A stretch of 64,000 nucleotides of DNA. Source: Nocardioides aromaticivorans (lineage in GTDB: Bacteria > Actinomycetota > Actinomycetes > Propionibacteriales > Nocardioidaceae). Position numbers and translations under genes: made by a program. How positions within the stretch are numbered: the stretch's first letter is position 1; each line of letters starts with the position of its first letter. Under the pieces are notes generated by a model. That model was not told where the DNA came from, did not search any database, and saw only the letters and a program-made list of their open reading frames with translations. The stretch lies in contig NZ_JACBZM010000001.1 of assembly GCF_013408525.1 (NCBI RefSeq), positions 372,001 to 436,000 of the forward strand. Direction: 5' to 3'. Below are positions 48,523-57,535 of the stretch, piece by piece.

Positions 48523-49029
48523 TCAACCGGCCATGCGGCACTCGTCCTGCTGCGCCAGGCACTCGTCGAGGGCCACGATCGCCGGGTTCAGCAGCCGTCG
48601 GCGTCCGTCCTCCGTCACCACGTACCAGCCGTCGTCGAGGAAGTCGGAGAGGGGGAACGAGTCGACCTCGCTCCGATCGGTCGGCTCGAGCACGACCCGG
48701 TGGACGCCAGCGCCGGAGACCCCTTCGGGGAGCTCGAAGAAGATGCCTCCGTCGTAGCGGAGGACCTCGACGACCTCGTGCCGGGTGGCGAGGACACGGC
48801 GCGTGCACGGCACCCGCCTCGCGACGGAAGCGCGGGTGGCGGAGTCGAGGTACTCGTCCCAGGCGGCCTGCAGCGCCGCACAGCTGGTCGCCGCGTCGAT
48901 CGCCCCGAGCGCCCGCCGCCCGAACCCCTCCGCCGGCTCGGGTCGCGCGGAGTCCACGTGGTCCGACTCGTGCGAGCAACCGGAGAGCGCCAGCAGGGCG
49001 AGGACGAGCAGGGGACGGAGCACGATCAC
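48523..49029 (-). CDS. Putative lipoprotein
   Basis: The 168-residue product begins with a signal sequence and lipobox (LVLALLALSGC, Cys at residue 18), so it is probably lipid-anchored outside the membrane. The mature part contains six further Cys residues (one in SCAALQAAWDEYL, another at CTRRVL, ending DECLAQQDECRMAG). I do not recognise the family. The GTG at 49027-49029 is preferred: the longer frame would continue through the tandem repeat and the MFS gene. Confidence 0.7.
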   Translation of the reverse strand: MIVLRPLLVLALLALSGCSHESDHVDSARPEPAEGFGRRALGAIDAATSCAALQAAWDEYLDSATRASVARRVPCTRRVLATRHEVVEVLRYDGGIFFELPEGVSGAGVHRVVLEPTDRSEVDSFPLSDFLDDGWYVVTEDGRRRLLNPAIVALDECLAQQDECRMAG

Positions 49030-49115
49030 GGCACGATGGTGGCAGCGCCGGGCCGACGGCGCGCAGGTACGCGGGAATCCGGACCGGCCACGGTGTGGGT
49101 GGACCGACCAGCGGC

Positions 49116-49209
49116 GTCTCGTGACGGTCGCTGCGCGACCTCCTCGACGAACGAGGGTGGGCGCGACCTCCTCGACGAACGAGGGTCGGCGCGACCTCCT
49201 CGACGAACG
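49116..49209 (+). repeat. Dispersed hairpin repeat, copy 2, with 28-bp tandem array
   Basis: 49116-49140 matches copy 1 (GTCTCGTGACGGTCGC then GCGACC stem). From 49133 a 28-bp unit (GCGCGACCTCCTCGACGAAC then GAGGGTNG) is repeated at 49161 and, truncated, at 49189. The array ends 5 bp before the MFS stop codon. There are no spacers, so it is not CRISPR. Confidence 0.85.
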
Positions 49210-49214
49210 GTGCG

Positions 49215-50477
49215 TCAGAGGAGCTCGACGGGCTCCCGCTCCCCCACACCCGCCACCGCGCAGTCGCGGTTCTCGACCGCGCAGTGCCAGGCCCAGCAGA
49301 GCTGGCCGCCGGCGACGCCGATGAACGCGGCGGTGGCGAAGCCGAGGGCCGAGGTGCCGAGGTGCGGGGTGACGGCGACGGCGGTGATCGCGTTGAGGAC
49401 GAGCGCGAGGAAGGCCGACATCGAGACCACGGCGCCGAGCCGGCCCGGGAACAGGTCGAGCAGGAGGAGCTGGATGGTCGGGTAGGTGATGCCGTTGCCG
49501 AGGGCGACCAGGCTGACCCCGACCACCGCCCACGGCAGGTCCGCCGCGAGGGGCGAGGCGGCCACCAGGATGCCGATGACGCCGCCGACGAACGAGGTGG
49601 TGCACCCGATGGAGGTGAGGCGCCGCGCCGAGATCCGGCCGGCGGCGCGGCCGCACAGCCACGAGCCGAGCATCATCGCGCCGATCATCGGGACGAAGAG
49701 CTTCCAGAAGTCGAGCTCGCCCTCGCCCAGCACGTCGACCACGAAGATCGCGGCGCCGCCGATGTAGAGGAACTGGGCGCCGAAGAGGAGCGCGGTCGCC
49801 CACGCGAGGCGGTGGAAGGCGGGCTCGCGGGCGACCTGCAGGAGACCGCCGACGACCGAGCCCACGCGCAGGGCGGTACGCCGCTCGCGCGGGTGGGTCT
49901 CCGGCAGGAGGAGCACGACGGCGAGCACTAGCACGACCCCGAGGCCGGCCTGGAAGACGAACACCAGGGGCCAGTCGCCGAGCTGCAGCACGAGGCCACC
50001 GATGATCGGCCCGATCGCCGGCGCGACGCCGAAGACCAGCGCGACCCGGCTCATCAGCCGCTGCGCGGTGGCTCCCGAGAAGAGGTCGCGGATGACGGTG
50101 CGGCTGACGATGGTCGCCCCGCCGGCGCTGAGCCCCTGCAACGCCCGGCCCACGAGGAGCCAGCCGAGGTCGGGCGCGAAGGCGCAGGCGATGGAGGCGG
50201 CGGCGTACACGGTGAGACCGACGACCATGACGGGGCGGCGCCCGACCGCGTCGGAGATCGGGCCGTGGAGCACGCTCATCGCGGCGAAGGCAGCGAGGTA
50301 GACGGTGACGACGAGCTGCAGCTGGCCGGCCGTGGCCGGGAGCTCGCGCTCCATCTGGGCGAAGGCCGGGAACGGGGTGTCGATGCTGAACGGCCCGATC
50401 ATCGACAGGCAGCCGAGCACGACCGGGACGAGGACGGTCAGCCGCCAGCCGAGGCGCTCGTCGGGGGTGGTCGTCAC
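49215..50477 (-). CDS. Bcr/CflA family drug-resistance MFS transporter
   Basis: The 420-residue product has 12 hydrophobic helices and the Bcr/CflA-type motif [17 protein letters not shown] (loop 2-3) plus [25 protein letters not shown]. It would export small molecules using the proton gradient. The GTG at 50475-50477 is used. It stands alone between the repeat array and glgB. Confidence 0.92.
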   Translation of the reverse strand: MTTTPDERLGWRLTVLVPVVLGCLSMIGPFSIDTPFPAFAQMERELPATAGQLQLVVTVYLAAFAAMSVLHGPISDAVGRRPVMVVGLTVYAAASIACAFAPDLGWLLVGRALQGLSAGGATIVSRTVIRDLFSGATAQRLMSRVALVFGVAPAIGPIIGGLVLQLGDWPLVFVFQAGLGVVLVLAVVLLLPETHPRERRTALRVGSVVGGLLQVAREPAFHRLAWATALLFGAQFLYIGGAAIFVVDVLGEGELDFWKLFVPMIGAMMLGSWLCGRAAGRISARRLTSIGCTTSFVGGVIGILVAASPLAADLPWAVVGVSLVALGNGITYPTIQLLLLDLFPGRLGAVVSMSAFLALVLNAITAVAVTPHLGTSALGFATAAFIGVAGGQLCWAWHCAVENRDCAVAGVGEREPVELL

Positions 50478-50580
50478 CAGCCCATCAGATCACCCGCCCC
50501 CAGCGCTCCCCGAGGCGGGCCGTCGCGTCGGCGACTGCCGGGGACGGCGCGGGGTACCGCCCGGTCGCTCACCACCTCGT

Positions 50581-50586
50581 TAGACT
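50581..50586 (+). promoter_or_regulatory. -10 box TAGACT of glgB
   Basis: TAGACT is 7 nt before the glgB ATG. Confidence 0.5.
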
Positions 50587-50593
50587 CGAGAGG

Positions 50594-52510
50594 ATGCCGA
50601 AACACGTGTCGACGACACTCGGAGAGATCGACCTGCACCTCGTCGCGGAGGGCCGCCACGAGCTGCTCTGGCAAGCCCTGGGCGCTCACGAGCGCACCGA
50701 GCCCGAGCCCGGCACCAGCTTCGTCGTGTGGGCGCCCAACGCGCGCAACGTCAGCGTGATCGGCGACTTCAACGGCTGGGACGGCAATGCCCACCGGATG
50801 GTGCCGATCGGCAGCGGCCTGTGGGAGGCCTTCGCGCCGGGCGTGGGCTCCGGGGCGTCGTACAAGTTCGTGGTGGAGGGCGCCGACGGCGTGTGGCGGC
50901 ACAAGGCCGACCCGATGGCCTTCTTCGCCGAGCCGCCGCCGGCCACCGCCTCCCGCGTCTTCACCAGCACCCACACGTGGCAGGACGACGCCTGGCTGGA
51001 GCAGCGCGCGACCCGGCAGCCGGTCAACGAGCCGATGTCGACCTACGAGCTGCACCTGGGCTCGTGGAAGAAGCACCCCGACGGGTCCTACTGGACCTAC
51101 GACGAGCTCGCCGCCGACCTGCCCGGCTATCTCGCCGACCTCGGCTTCACGCACGTCGAGCTGATGCCGGTGATGCAGCACCCGTTCGGGGGCTCGTGGG
51201 GCTACCACGTGACGTCGTACTTCGCGCCCGACGCGCGCTTCGGCGATCCCGACGGCTTCCGCCGGCTCGTCGACGCGCTGCACGCCGCCGGCATCGCGGT
51301 CATCCTGGACTGGGTGCCCGGCCACTTCGCGACCGACGAGTGGGCGCTGGCCCGCTTCGACGGCACCGCGCTCTACGAGCACCCCGACCCGCAGCGGGGG
51401 TGGCACCCGGAGTGGGGCTCCTACATCTTCGACTTCGGTCGCCCCGAGGTGCGCAACTTCCTCTTCGCGAACGCGCTCTACTGGCTGGAGGAGTTCCACG
51501 TCGACGGCCTGCGCGTCGACGGGGTCGCGTCCATGCTCTACCTCGACTACGGCCGCAACGAGGGCGAGTGGCACCCGAACCGGTACGGCGGCCGCGAGCA
51601 CCTCGAGGCGGTGCAGTTCCTGCAGGAGCTCAACGCCACCGCCTACAAGCGGGTGCCCGGAATCGTCACGATCGCCGAGGAGTCGACCGCCTGGCCGGGC
51701 GTCACCGGCGCGACCTCCGGCGGCGGGCTCGGCTTCGGCTTCAAGTGGAACATGGGCTGGATGCACGACAGCCTCGGCTACCTGCGCCACGAGCCGGTGC
51801 ACCGCGCCTACCACCACGGCGAGATGACCTTCTCCCTCGTCTACGCCTTCTCGGAGAACTACGTCCTGCCGCTGAGCCACGACGAGGTCGTCCACGGCAA
51901 GGGATCGCTGGTCCGCAAGATGCCCGGCGACCGCTGGCAGCAGCTCGCGACGCTGCGCGCCTATCTCGCCTTCATGTGGTCCCACCCCGGCAAGCAGCTG
52001 CTGATGATGGGCTGCGAGTTCGCCCAGGAGTCGGAGTGGGCCGAGGCGCGCGAGCTGGACTGGTGGCTGCTGCAGAAGCCCGAGCACCGCGGCATGCTCG
52101 ACTTCGTCCGCGACCTCAACGCCCGCTATCGCGACCAGCCGGCGCTGTGGCGCCTGGACAACGACCCCGCCGGGTTCGCGTGGATCGACGGCCAGGACGC
52201 GGGACACAACGTCTTCTCGTTCGTCCGCCGCTCCGGGCAGCCCGGCGTGCCGGACCTGGTCAGCGTGTCGAACTTCGCCGCGGTCCCCCACGACTACCGG
52301 CTCGGGCTGCCGGTCGCCGGCGCGTGGACCGAGGCGCTCAACACCGACGCGGCGTCGTACGGCGGCAGTGGGGTCGGCAACCTCGGCACCGTCCACGCGG
52401 AGCCGGCCGGCCCGATGGAGGCCGGTGCGCCGGGCGGCAGCCCCGCGTACGCGGACCTCGTGCTGCCACCGCTCGCCACGCTCTGGCTGGTGGCACCCTC
52501 CGCTGAATGA
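50594..52510 (+). CDS. glgB: 1,4-alpha-glucan branching enzyme GlgB
   Basis: The 638-residue product has an N-terminal CBM48 ([22 protein letters not shown]) and a GH13_9 barrel. Catalytic motifs are [18 protein letters not shown] (nucleophile Asp), [12 protein letters not shown] (Glu) and [16 protein letters not shown]. It transfers alpha-1,4 chains to make alpha-1,6 branches on the product of GlgE. The N1 domain of many actinobacterial GlgBs is shorter here, giving a length near 640 rather than about 730. Not adjacent to glgE; three unrelated genes lie between. Confidence 0.95.
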   Translation: MPKHVSTTLGEIDLHLVAEGRHELLWQALGAHERTEPEPGTSFVVWAPNARNVSVIGDFNGWDGNAHRMVPIGSGLWEAFAPGVGSGASYKFVVEGADGVWRHKADPMAFFAEPPPATASRVFTSTHTWQDDAWLEQRATRQPVNEPMSTYELHLGSWKKHPDGSYWTYDELAADLPGYLADLGFTHVELMPVMQHPFGGSWGYHVTSYFAPDARFGDPDGFRRLVDALHAAGIAVILDWVPGHFATDEWALARFDGTALYEHPDPQRGWHPEWGSYIFDFGRPEVRNFLFANALYWLEEFHVDGLRVDGVASMLYLDYGRNEGEWHPNRYGGREHLEAVQFLQELNATAYKRVPGIVTIAEESTAWPGVTGATSGGGLGFGFKWNMGWMHDSLGYLRHEPVHRAYHHGEMTFSLVYAFSENYVLPLSHDEVVHGKGSLVRKMPGDRWQQLATLRAYLAFMWSHPGKQLLMMGCEFAQESEWAEARELDWWLLQKPEHRGMLDFVRDLNARYRDQPALWRLDNDPAGFAWIDGQDAGHNVFSFVRRSGQPGVPDLVSVSNFAAVPHDYRLGLPVAGAWTEALNTDAASYGGSGVGNLGTVHAEPAGPMEAGAPGGSPAYADLVLPPLATLWLVAPSAE

Positions 52511-52522
52511 CGACCAGTCGTC

Positions 52523-52528
52523 TAGGGT
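52523..52528 (+). promoter_or_regulatory. -10 box TAGGGT of the Nudix gene
   Basis: TAGGGT is 7 nt before the GTG start. Confidence 0.5.
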
Positions 52529-52535
52529 TTGCGCT

Positions 52536-53312
52536 GTGTCGGAGCAGCCGGAGATCAGCCACGCGACCGTCGACGACGGCATCGCCCGGCTGACCTGGAC
52601 CTCCGACCTCACCGAGCGCGGCTGGCAGGCCGCCGTCGACGTCGTACGACGCCAGGTGGCCGAGGCGCTGACCGACCACGACCGGGTCGAGGTCAAGGTC
52701 GCGATCGACGATGCCGAGGCCCAGCGGATCGCGACCTGGTCCGGCCTGCGCCGCGAGGGCGTCCAGCGCGGGCGCGCGGGCGACGTGGTCGTCTACGCGC
52801 GCCTGGTCGACGACGTCCCGGTGCACGAGCCGGGCGGCTTCCGCGCGCTGCTCAACTCGTTCCTGCCCCGCAAGCGCGGGATCGCGCAGATGCTGGTCCG
52901 CGACGCCGACGGCCCCGCGGCACGGGTGCTGATGTGCAACCTGACCTACAAGACCGACTGGGACCTGCCCGGAGGCGTGGTCGAGGTCGGTGAGTCGCCG
53001 CACGTCGCCGTCGCTCGCGAGGTCGAGGAGGAGCTCGCCCTCGAGATCCCCGCCGGCCGGCTGCTGCTGACCGACTGGCTGCCGCCGTGGGGCGGCTGGG
53101 ACGACGCGCTCTGCCTCGTGTTCGACGGCGGCGCGCACCCCGCGTCGATCGTCGAGCAGGTCGTGCCGCAGGCCCGCGAGATCCGCAGCGCGGCCTTCCT
53201 CACCCTCGACGAGGTCGACGAGCGGGCCGCGGACTTCACCGCCCGGCGGGTGCGAGCTGCTCTGGCGAGTCTCGCGGGCGAGGGTCCCGGCTATACCGAG
53301 TCCGGCCGCTGA
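52536..53312 (+). CDS. Two-domain protein: GNAT-like N-terminus fused to Nudix hydrolase
   Basis: The 258-residue product has an N-terminal ~100 residues resembling a GNAT acetyltransferase (IARLTWTSDLTERGWQAAVD and WSGLRREGVQRGRAGD). The C-terminal Nudix domain contains the box GGVVEVGESPHVAVAREVEEEL, matching Gx5Ex7REUxEE. Nudix enzymes hydrolyse nucleoside diphosphate derivatives. Whether the N-terminal part still binds acetyl-CoA is uncertain. The last 77 nt overlap the convergent DMT gene. It follows glgB by 25 bp but has its own leaderless promoter. Confidence 0.85.
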   Translation: MSEQPEISHATVDDGIARLTWTSDLTERGWQAAVDVVRRQVAEALTDHDRVEVKVAIDDAEAQRIATWSGLRREGVQRGRAGDVVVYARLVDDVPVHEPGGFRALLNSFLPRKRGIAQMLVRDADGPAARVLMCNLTYKTDWDLPGGVVEVGESPHVAVAREVEEELALEIPAGRLLLTDWLPPWGGWDDALCLVFDGGAHPASIVEQVVPQAREIRSAAFLTLDEVDERAADFTARRVRAALASLAGEGPGYTESGR

Positions 53313-54171
53313 GCCGACCGGACCAGCGGGCCTGGGCGACCAGCACGCCGAGCACCAGCAGCGCGCCACCGGCCAGCTCGCCGGTCGACGGGACCTCGTC
53401 GAGCAGCGCCCACGCCGACCCGATCGCGACCGGCGGGACGAGCAGGATCCACGGCACCACGGCCGACGACGGGTTGCGCGACAGCAGCCCGTTGAAGAGG
53501 CCGTAGCCGACCAGCGAGGCGAGCCCGGCGGTGTAGACGGTGGACAGGCCGGCCCGCCACCCGAACGCGGCGACGCCGTCCGCGACCGCGCTCGGGCCGT
53601 CGACGACGAGCGAGAGCAGCACCAGCGGGACCGGGACGACGAGCGCCGACCAGACCGTGAGCGAGAGGCCGCCGGTCGCTCCGGAGGCACGGGACACGAC
53701 GTTGCCGATCGCCCACATCAGCGCCGCCGACAGGCACAGCAGGAGGGCGATCGCCGGGACGTGCCCGCCGCGGCCGAGGCCGACGACGACCAGCCCGACG
53801 GCGCCGAGGAGGACGCCGGCGACCTGCGGCCGCGTCGGCCGCTCGCGCAGCACCACCGCGGCGAGCGCGATGGTCAGCACGACCTGCGCCTGGAGGACCA
53901 GGCCCGCGAGCCCCGGCGGCATGCCGGCGTCCATCGCGACGTAGAGGAACCCGAACTGGCCCAGCGACATGAAGACGCCCACCGCCGCCACGGTGCGCCA
54001 CGGGACGGGCGGACGCGGGAGCAGGAAGACCGCCGGCACGACCACGGCGAGGAAGCGCGCGGCGAGGAACAGGAGCGGCGGCACGTCGCCCATCCCCCAG
54101 TCGATCACGACGAAGTTGAAGCCCCAGATCACGGCGACGAGGGCGGCGAGGGCCTGGTCCTTGCGGGTCAC
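53236..54171 (-). CDS. DMT superfamily (EamA) transporter
   Basis: The 311-residue product has ten hydrophobic segments in two EamA repeats: it starts VTRKDQALAALVAVIWGFNF, a common EamA opening, and the second repeat has NPSSAVVPWILLVPPVAIGSAWALLDEVPS. The hydrophilic end (about 25 residues, after ARWSGRLSG) is antisense to the Nudix gene. It is divergent from a LysR regulator which may control it. The GTG at 54169-54171 was chosen; a longer frame would run into the regulator promoter. Substrate unknown. Confidence 0.88.
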   Translation of the reverse strand: MTRKDQALAALVAVIWGFNFVVIDWGMGDVPPLLFLAARFLAVVVPAVFLLPRPPVPWRTVAAVGVFMSLGQFGFLYVAMDAGMPPGLAGLVLQAQVVLTIALAAVVLRERPTRPQVAGVLLGAVGLVVVGLGRGGHVPAIALLLCLSAALMWAIGNVVSRASGATGGLSLTVWSALVVPVPLVLLSLVVDGPSAVADGVAAFGWRAGLSTVYTAGLASLVGYGLFNGLLSRNPSSAVVPWILLVPPVAIGSAWALLDEVPSTGELAGGALLVLGVLVAQARWSGRLSGRTRYSRDPRPRDSPEQLAPAGR

Positions 54172-54194
54172 CCGTCCATCGTCGCCGCCGGAAC

Positions 54195-54231
54195 CATGAA
54201 GCACCAGCGAATAGATCTGCGCAACTTCATG
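54195..54231. promoter_or_regulatory. Inverted repeat in the DMT-LysR gap
   Basis: CATGAAG (54195-54201) and CTTCATG (54225-54231) are exact inverse complements separated by 23 bp, in the 72-bp gap between the two divergent genes. A LysR-type regulator could bind here, although the T-N11-A core is not obvious. Confidence 0.5.
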
Positions 54232-54237
54232 TAGCGT
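54232..54237 (+). promoter_or_regulatory. -10 box TAGCGT of the LysR gene
   Basis: TAGCGT is 6 nt before the ATG, directly beside the inverted repeat. Confidence 0.5.
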
Positions 54238-54243
54238 TGCTGC

Positions 54244-55140
54244 ATGATTGACCTGGACGCCCTCGCCGGCCTGCGCGCCGTCGCCACCCACGGATCGGTC
54301 GTCGCCGCCGCGGCGGCGACCGGCTTCACCCCAAGCGCGATCTCCCAGCAGGTCAAGCGCCTCGAGCGGCAGACCGGCGTCCCCCTGCTCGAGCGGGTCG
54401 GCCGCGGGGTGATGCTCACCAGCCACGGCCAGCACCTCGTCGACGCCGGCGAGCAGGTCCTGGCCGATCTCGAGCAGCTCGAGGCGGGGCTGCAGCAGCG
54501 GGCCGGCGTGGTCGCCGGCCGGGTCCGGCTCGCCGCCTTCTCCACCGCCATGCGCGGGCTGATCGCCCCGATCGCCCGCTCCCTGCGCGACGCCCACCCC
54601 GACCTCACCCTCACCCTGGACGAGCGCGAGCCGTGGGACGTCGTGGACCTCGTCGCCTCGGGCCAGGCCGAGCTCGGGATCGTCCACCGCTGGGGCGGCG
54701 TACCGCTCGCGGTGCCGGACCACGTCGTCAGCACGCCGGTCGCCACGGACCTCGCCGACCTCGTCGTGCACCGCGACGACCCGCTGGCCCGGTGTGCGCG
54801 GGTGACGCCGCACGACCTCGTCGACGTCGGCTGGATCGCCACCCCCGAGGGCACGATCTGTCGCCAGTGGCTCTCCCGCATGTACGACGGCACCGGCCGC
54901 CCGCCCCGCATCGCCCACGTCTCCGGGGAGTTCGAGTCGCACCTCGCCCTCGTCCGCGCCGGCCTCGGCGTCGCGCTGATCCCGCGGATGGGGCGCGCGC
55001 CACTGGGCGAGGAGCTGGTCGCCGTACGGGTGGAGGACCCGGAGCCGATCCGGCTCGTCGACGCCCTGCACCGGCGCACGATGGCCGACTCCCCCGCCGT
55101 GCAGGCGGTGCTGGCTGCGTTCGCGGGAGTGGGCGGCTGA
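54244..55140 (+). CDS. LysR family transcriptional regulator
   Basis: The 298-residue product has the LysR winged helix (LAGLRAVATHGSVVAAAAATGFTPSAISQQVKRLERQTGVPLLER) and a C-terminal effector domain. It is divergent from a DMT transporter, the usual target of such a pair. Ends 38 bp before the convergent palindrome. Effector unknown. Confidence 0.93.
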   Translation: MIDLDALAGLRAVATHGSVVAAAAATGFTPSAISQQVKRLERQTGVPLLERVGRGVMLTSHGQHLVDAGEQVLADLEQLEAGLQQRAGVVAGRVRLAAFSTAMRGLIAPIARSLRDAHPDLTLTLDEREPWDVVDLVASGQAELGIVHRWGGVPLAVPDHVVSTPVATDLADLVVHRDDPLARCARVTPHDLVDVGWIATPEGTICRQWLSRMYDGTGRPPRIAHVSGEFESHLALVRAGLGVALIPRMGRAPLGEELVAVRVEDPEPIRLVDALHRRTMADSPAVQAVLAAFAGVGG

Positions 55141-55178
55141 CGGTCGATCGCGCCGCAATCGAACCGGTGCTCAGAGGC

Positions 55179-55222
55179 CCCGCCCGGGAAATTGATTGAC
55201 GTCAATCAATTTCGCGGGCGGG
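55179..55222. promoter_or_regulatory. Large AT-cored palindrome (terminator or operator)
   Basis: The core at 55188-55213 is a perfect 26-bp palindrome made of GAAATTGATTGAC and its inverse complement. The GC-rich flanks (CCCGCCC and GGGCGGG) extend the pairing with one mismatch. It lies between the convergent LysR and EI24 genes and overlaps the EI24 stop codon (55202). It may terminate both transcripts; the AT-rich core also looks like a protein-binding site. Confidence 0.7.
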
Positions 55223-55987
55223 CACGTCCGCGCCCGGTCGCCGGTCCAGGGCCTCGCGGGCGAAGTAGGTCGCGCCCGCGACGGCGCCCGGCATCACCGC
55301 GATGCCGCCGAGGGGGATCAGGAAGCACGCCTGCACGCAGACCCCGAAGCCGAGCATCGCCCGGCGGTGCTCGGCCATCAGCTCGCGGCGCTGCGCGCGG
55401 TCCATGCCGCGGGCCTCGAGCGGGCGCGACACCAGCTCGCCGGCGAGCAGGCGCCCGGCCAGGACGAGGCCGATGCAGAAGCCGGCGATCGCGCCGACCA
55501 GCGGGAGCAGCCCGATGACGAAGACGAGGATCGCGGTGCCGATGCCCATCAGCACGAGCTGGACGCCGTCGAGGATCCCGCGCAGCCAGCCGACGCCCTG
55601 CTCGGGCACGTCGCCGCCGAGGGAGATCTCGACCTCCTTCCAGATCTTCTCGTAGAAGGGGTCGCCGACCGCGAGGGTCAGGCCGGTGAAGGTGATGATC
55701 GAGAGCATCGCCGCGCCCGCCAGCACCAGCACGAAGAGCACCGCGCGGAAGGTGGTGCGGAGGGCGTCGTACCAGTCGTCGGCGAAGGGCGTGGCCCAGT
55801 CGATGACGTCGTCGGCGTACATCACGAGCACGACGAACAGCGTCACGATGAGCGCGGCGCTGATCAGCGCCGGGATGATCCCGAGCAGCATCAGCCGCGG
55901 CCGGTGCTTCCACAGGCGCATGCCCTGCGCGAGGAAGCCGGCGCCCTGCCGGACTCCCATCGCCCGGCTCGCGGGCGTGACCGACAT
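55202..55987 (-). CDS. EI24 domain-containing membrane protein
   Basis: The 261-residue product has several hydrophobic helices and the EI24/CysZ-like features: FLAQGMRLWKHRPRLMLLGIIPALI near the start, then VGDPFYEKIWKEVE and RGMDRAQRRELMAEHRRAMLGFG. Sulfate transporter CysZ is a distant relative, but function in Actinobacteria is unknown. Its C-terminal codons lie inside the palindrome. The gap to the thioredoxin-fold gene upstream is 13 bp, so they are probably cotranscribed. Confidence 0.85.
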   Translation of the reverse strand: MSVTPASRAMGVRQGAGFLAQGMRLWKHRPRLMLLGIIPALISAALIVTLFVVLVMYADDVIDWATPFADDWYDALRTTFRAVLFVLVLAGAAMLSIITFTGLTLAVGDPFYEKIWKEVEISLGGDVPEQGVGWLRGILDGVQLVLMGIGTAILVFVIGLLPLVGAIAGFCIGLVLAGRLLAGELVSRPLEARGMDRAQRRELMAEHRRAMLGFGVCVQACFLIPLGGIAVMPGAVAGATYFAREALDRRPGADVPAREID

Positions 55988-56000
55988 CAGGCGTCCGACT

Positions 56001-56960
56001 TCAGAAGAGGGCAGACGCGAGGGCCTGGCGGCCCTTGAGCACCCGCGGGTCGTCGTTGCCGACGGCGCCGAACAGGCCGAGCAGGTGCTCGCGGGCGCGG
56101 TCGCGGTCCTTGCCGGCGGTACGACGAACGAGCTCGACCAGCCGCGCGAAGGCGTCCTCGACGTGGCCGCCGAGCATGTCGAGGTCGGCGACCAGGGTCT
56201 GCGCGTCGACGTCGTCGGGGTTGGCGGCGGCGGCCGCCCGCGCCGCGTTGAGGTCGGCGCCCTGAGTGCGCTGGAGCACCTTGGCCATCGCCAGGCCGGC
56301 CGCGGCCTCGTGGTCGGCGGGGTTGGCGTCGGCGAGCTTCTGGTACTCGGCCACCGCGGCGTCGATGTCGCCCGCGGCGAGGGCCTCCTGCGCGGGCGCG
56401 TATCGCGGGTCGAGCTCGGGCTCGCCGTCCTCGCCCACCTCGCCGGCAGCGGCGCCGCCGAAGGCGTTGGGCTGGTGGCGCCCGGCGATGCCCTGGGCGG
56501 TCAGCTGCTGGGCGAACTGGTTGAAGAGCGCGCGGATGTCGTCGATCGGGGCGGCGCCCGGGATCGGCTGGGTCGCCGGGCGGCCGTCGAGGATGACCAG
56601 CATCAGCGGCACCTGCGGGATCTGCATCGCCTGCGCGATCTGGGGCACCGCGTCGACGTCGATGGTCGCGGCGAGGAAGCGGCCGTCGTACTCGTCGGCG
56701 ACGGTGGCCACGTCGCGGGCCAGCTGCTCGCTCTCGGGCGACTGCGAGGGCGAGTGGAAGACGAGCACCACCGGCGCCGTCATCGACGCCTCGAGCACAG
56801 TCTGGAAGTTGGCCTCGTCGATCGCCACCGAGTACGCCGAGCCGCCTGCGGGAGCGCTGCTCGCGCCACCTGTCGGCGCTCCGGCGGGCGCGGCTCCGGC
56901 GGGCCGCTTCAGCGCCGAGAGGTCGATGGCTCCGGGACGGGAGAACGGCTGCTGCGTCAT
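56001..56960 (-). CDS. Thioredoxin-fold/TPR protein (CnoX-like) without CxxC
   Basis: The 319-residue product has an N-terminal Ala/Pro/Gly-rich linker, a thioredoxin fold at about residues 50-160, and TPR-like repeats to the end (DPRYAPAQEALAAGDIDAAVAEYQKL). The usual CGPC is replaced by SQSP in VVLVFHSPSQSPES, so it cannot reduce disulfides; some CnoX-like chaperedoxins behave similarly. It is found near glycogen genes in mycobacteria, as here. The role is perhaps protection or chaperone transfer. Confidence 0.85.
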   Translation of the reverse strand: MTQQPFSRPGAIDLSALKRPAGAAPAGAPTGGASSAPAGGSAYSVAIDEANFQTVLEASMTAPVVLVFHSPSQSPESEQLARDVATVADEYDGRFLAATIDVDAVPQIAQAMQIPQVPLMLVILDGRPATQPIPGAAPIDDIRALFNQFAQQLTAQGIAGRHQPNAFGGAAAGEVGEDGEPELDPRYAPAQEALAAGDIDAAVAEYQKLADANPADHEAAAGLAMAKVLQRTQGADLNAARAAAAANPDDVDAQTLVADLDMLGGHVEDAFARLVELVRRTAGKDRDRAREHLLGLFGAVGNDDPRVLKGRQALASALF

Positions 56961-56985
56961 GGCAGCAAATCCTACGGAACGGTGG

Positions 56986-57522
56986 TCAGTTCGGGACTCG
57001 GGGTCCGCGCAGGCCCGCTCGCTGGACCACGCGCTGGATCGCCAGGTCGCGGTCGTCGGGCCGGCCGACGTACCGGATGTCGCGCAGGCCCTGCTCCTGG
57101 GCGGCGGACTCGAAGCAGAAGTGGCCGAAGCCGAGGATCCGTCCGTGCAGCGGCTTCTTGACCGAGATGTCGAGGATCCGGCTGAGCGGCATGGTCGCCA
57201 GGCTCTGCGACAGCACGCCGTGGACGCGGAACACCCGCATGTTGGTGATCACGAACCGGTCGCGCAGCACCGCGAGGCCGCCCCACGCGGCGTGGCCGAG
57301 CAGCCCCACCGCCACGATGATGAAGAACCAGGCGACCTCGACGGCGACGAACCAGCTCGCGACCAGCAGCAGGGTGGCCAGCACGGCCTCGGCGCCCGGT
57401 CGCAGGTAGGCGAACCAGTGGTGCGTGACCTCGTCGACCACGACCTCGCCCTCGTCACGCAGGAGGTGCTTGCCGATCTTCGGGTCGCCGAGTCGCAGGA
57501 CGACGCCCGCGACGAAGCTCAT
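56986..57522 (-). CDS. PH domain (bPH2/YdbS-like) membrane protein
   Basis: The 178-residue product has two hydrophobic helices (AVLATLLLVASWFVAVEV and WFFIIVAVGLLGHAAWGGL) and a C-terminal bacterial PH-like domain (FVITNMRVFRVHGVLSQSLATM, then LSRILDISVKKPLHGRILGFGHF). The start MSFVAGVVLRLGDPK at 57520-57522 is chosen from the common N-terminus. The function is unknown. A small protein gene ends 13 bp upstream. Confidence 0.85.
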   Translation of the reverse strand: MSFVAGVVLRLGDPKIGKHLLRDEGEVVVDEVTHHWFAYLRPGAEAVLATLLLVASWFVAVEVAWFFIIVAVGLLGHAAWGGLAVLRDRFVITNMRVFRVHGVLSQSLATMPLSRILDISVKKPLHGRILGFGHFCFESAAQEQGLRDIRYVGRPDDRDLAIQRVVQRAGLRGPRVPN

Positions 57523-57535
57523 GGTGGCTCTCGGA

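Noticed and set aside
49133-49209. CRISPR array
   Set aside because: Units are contiguous at 28 bp with no spacers and no cas genes nearby.
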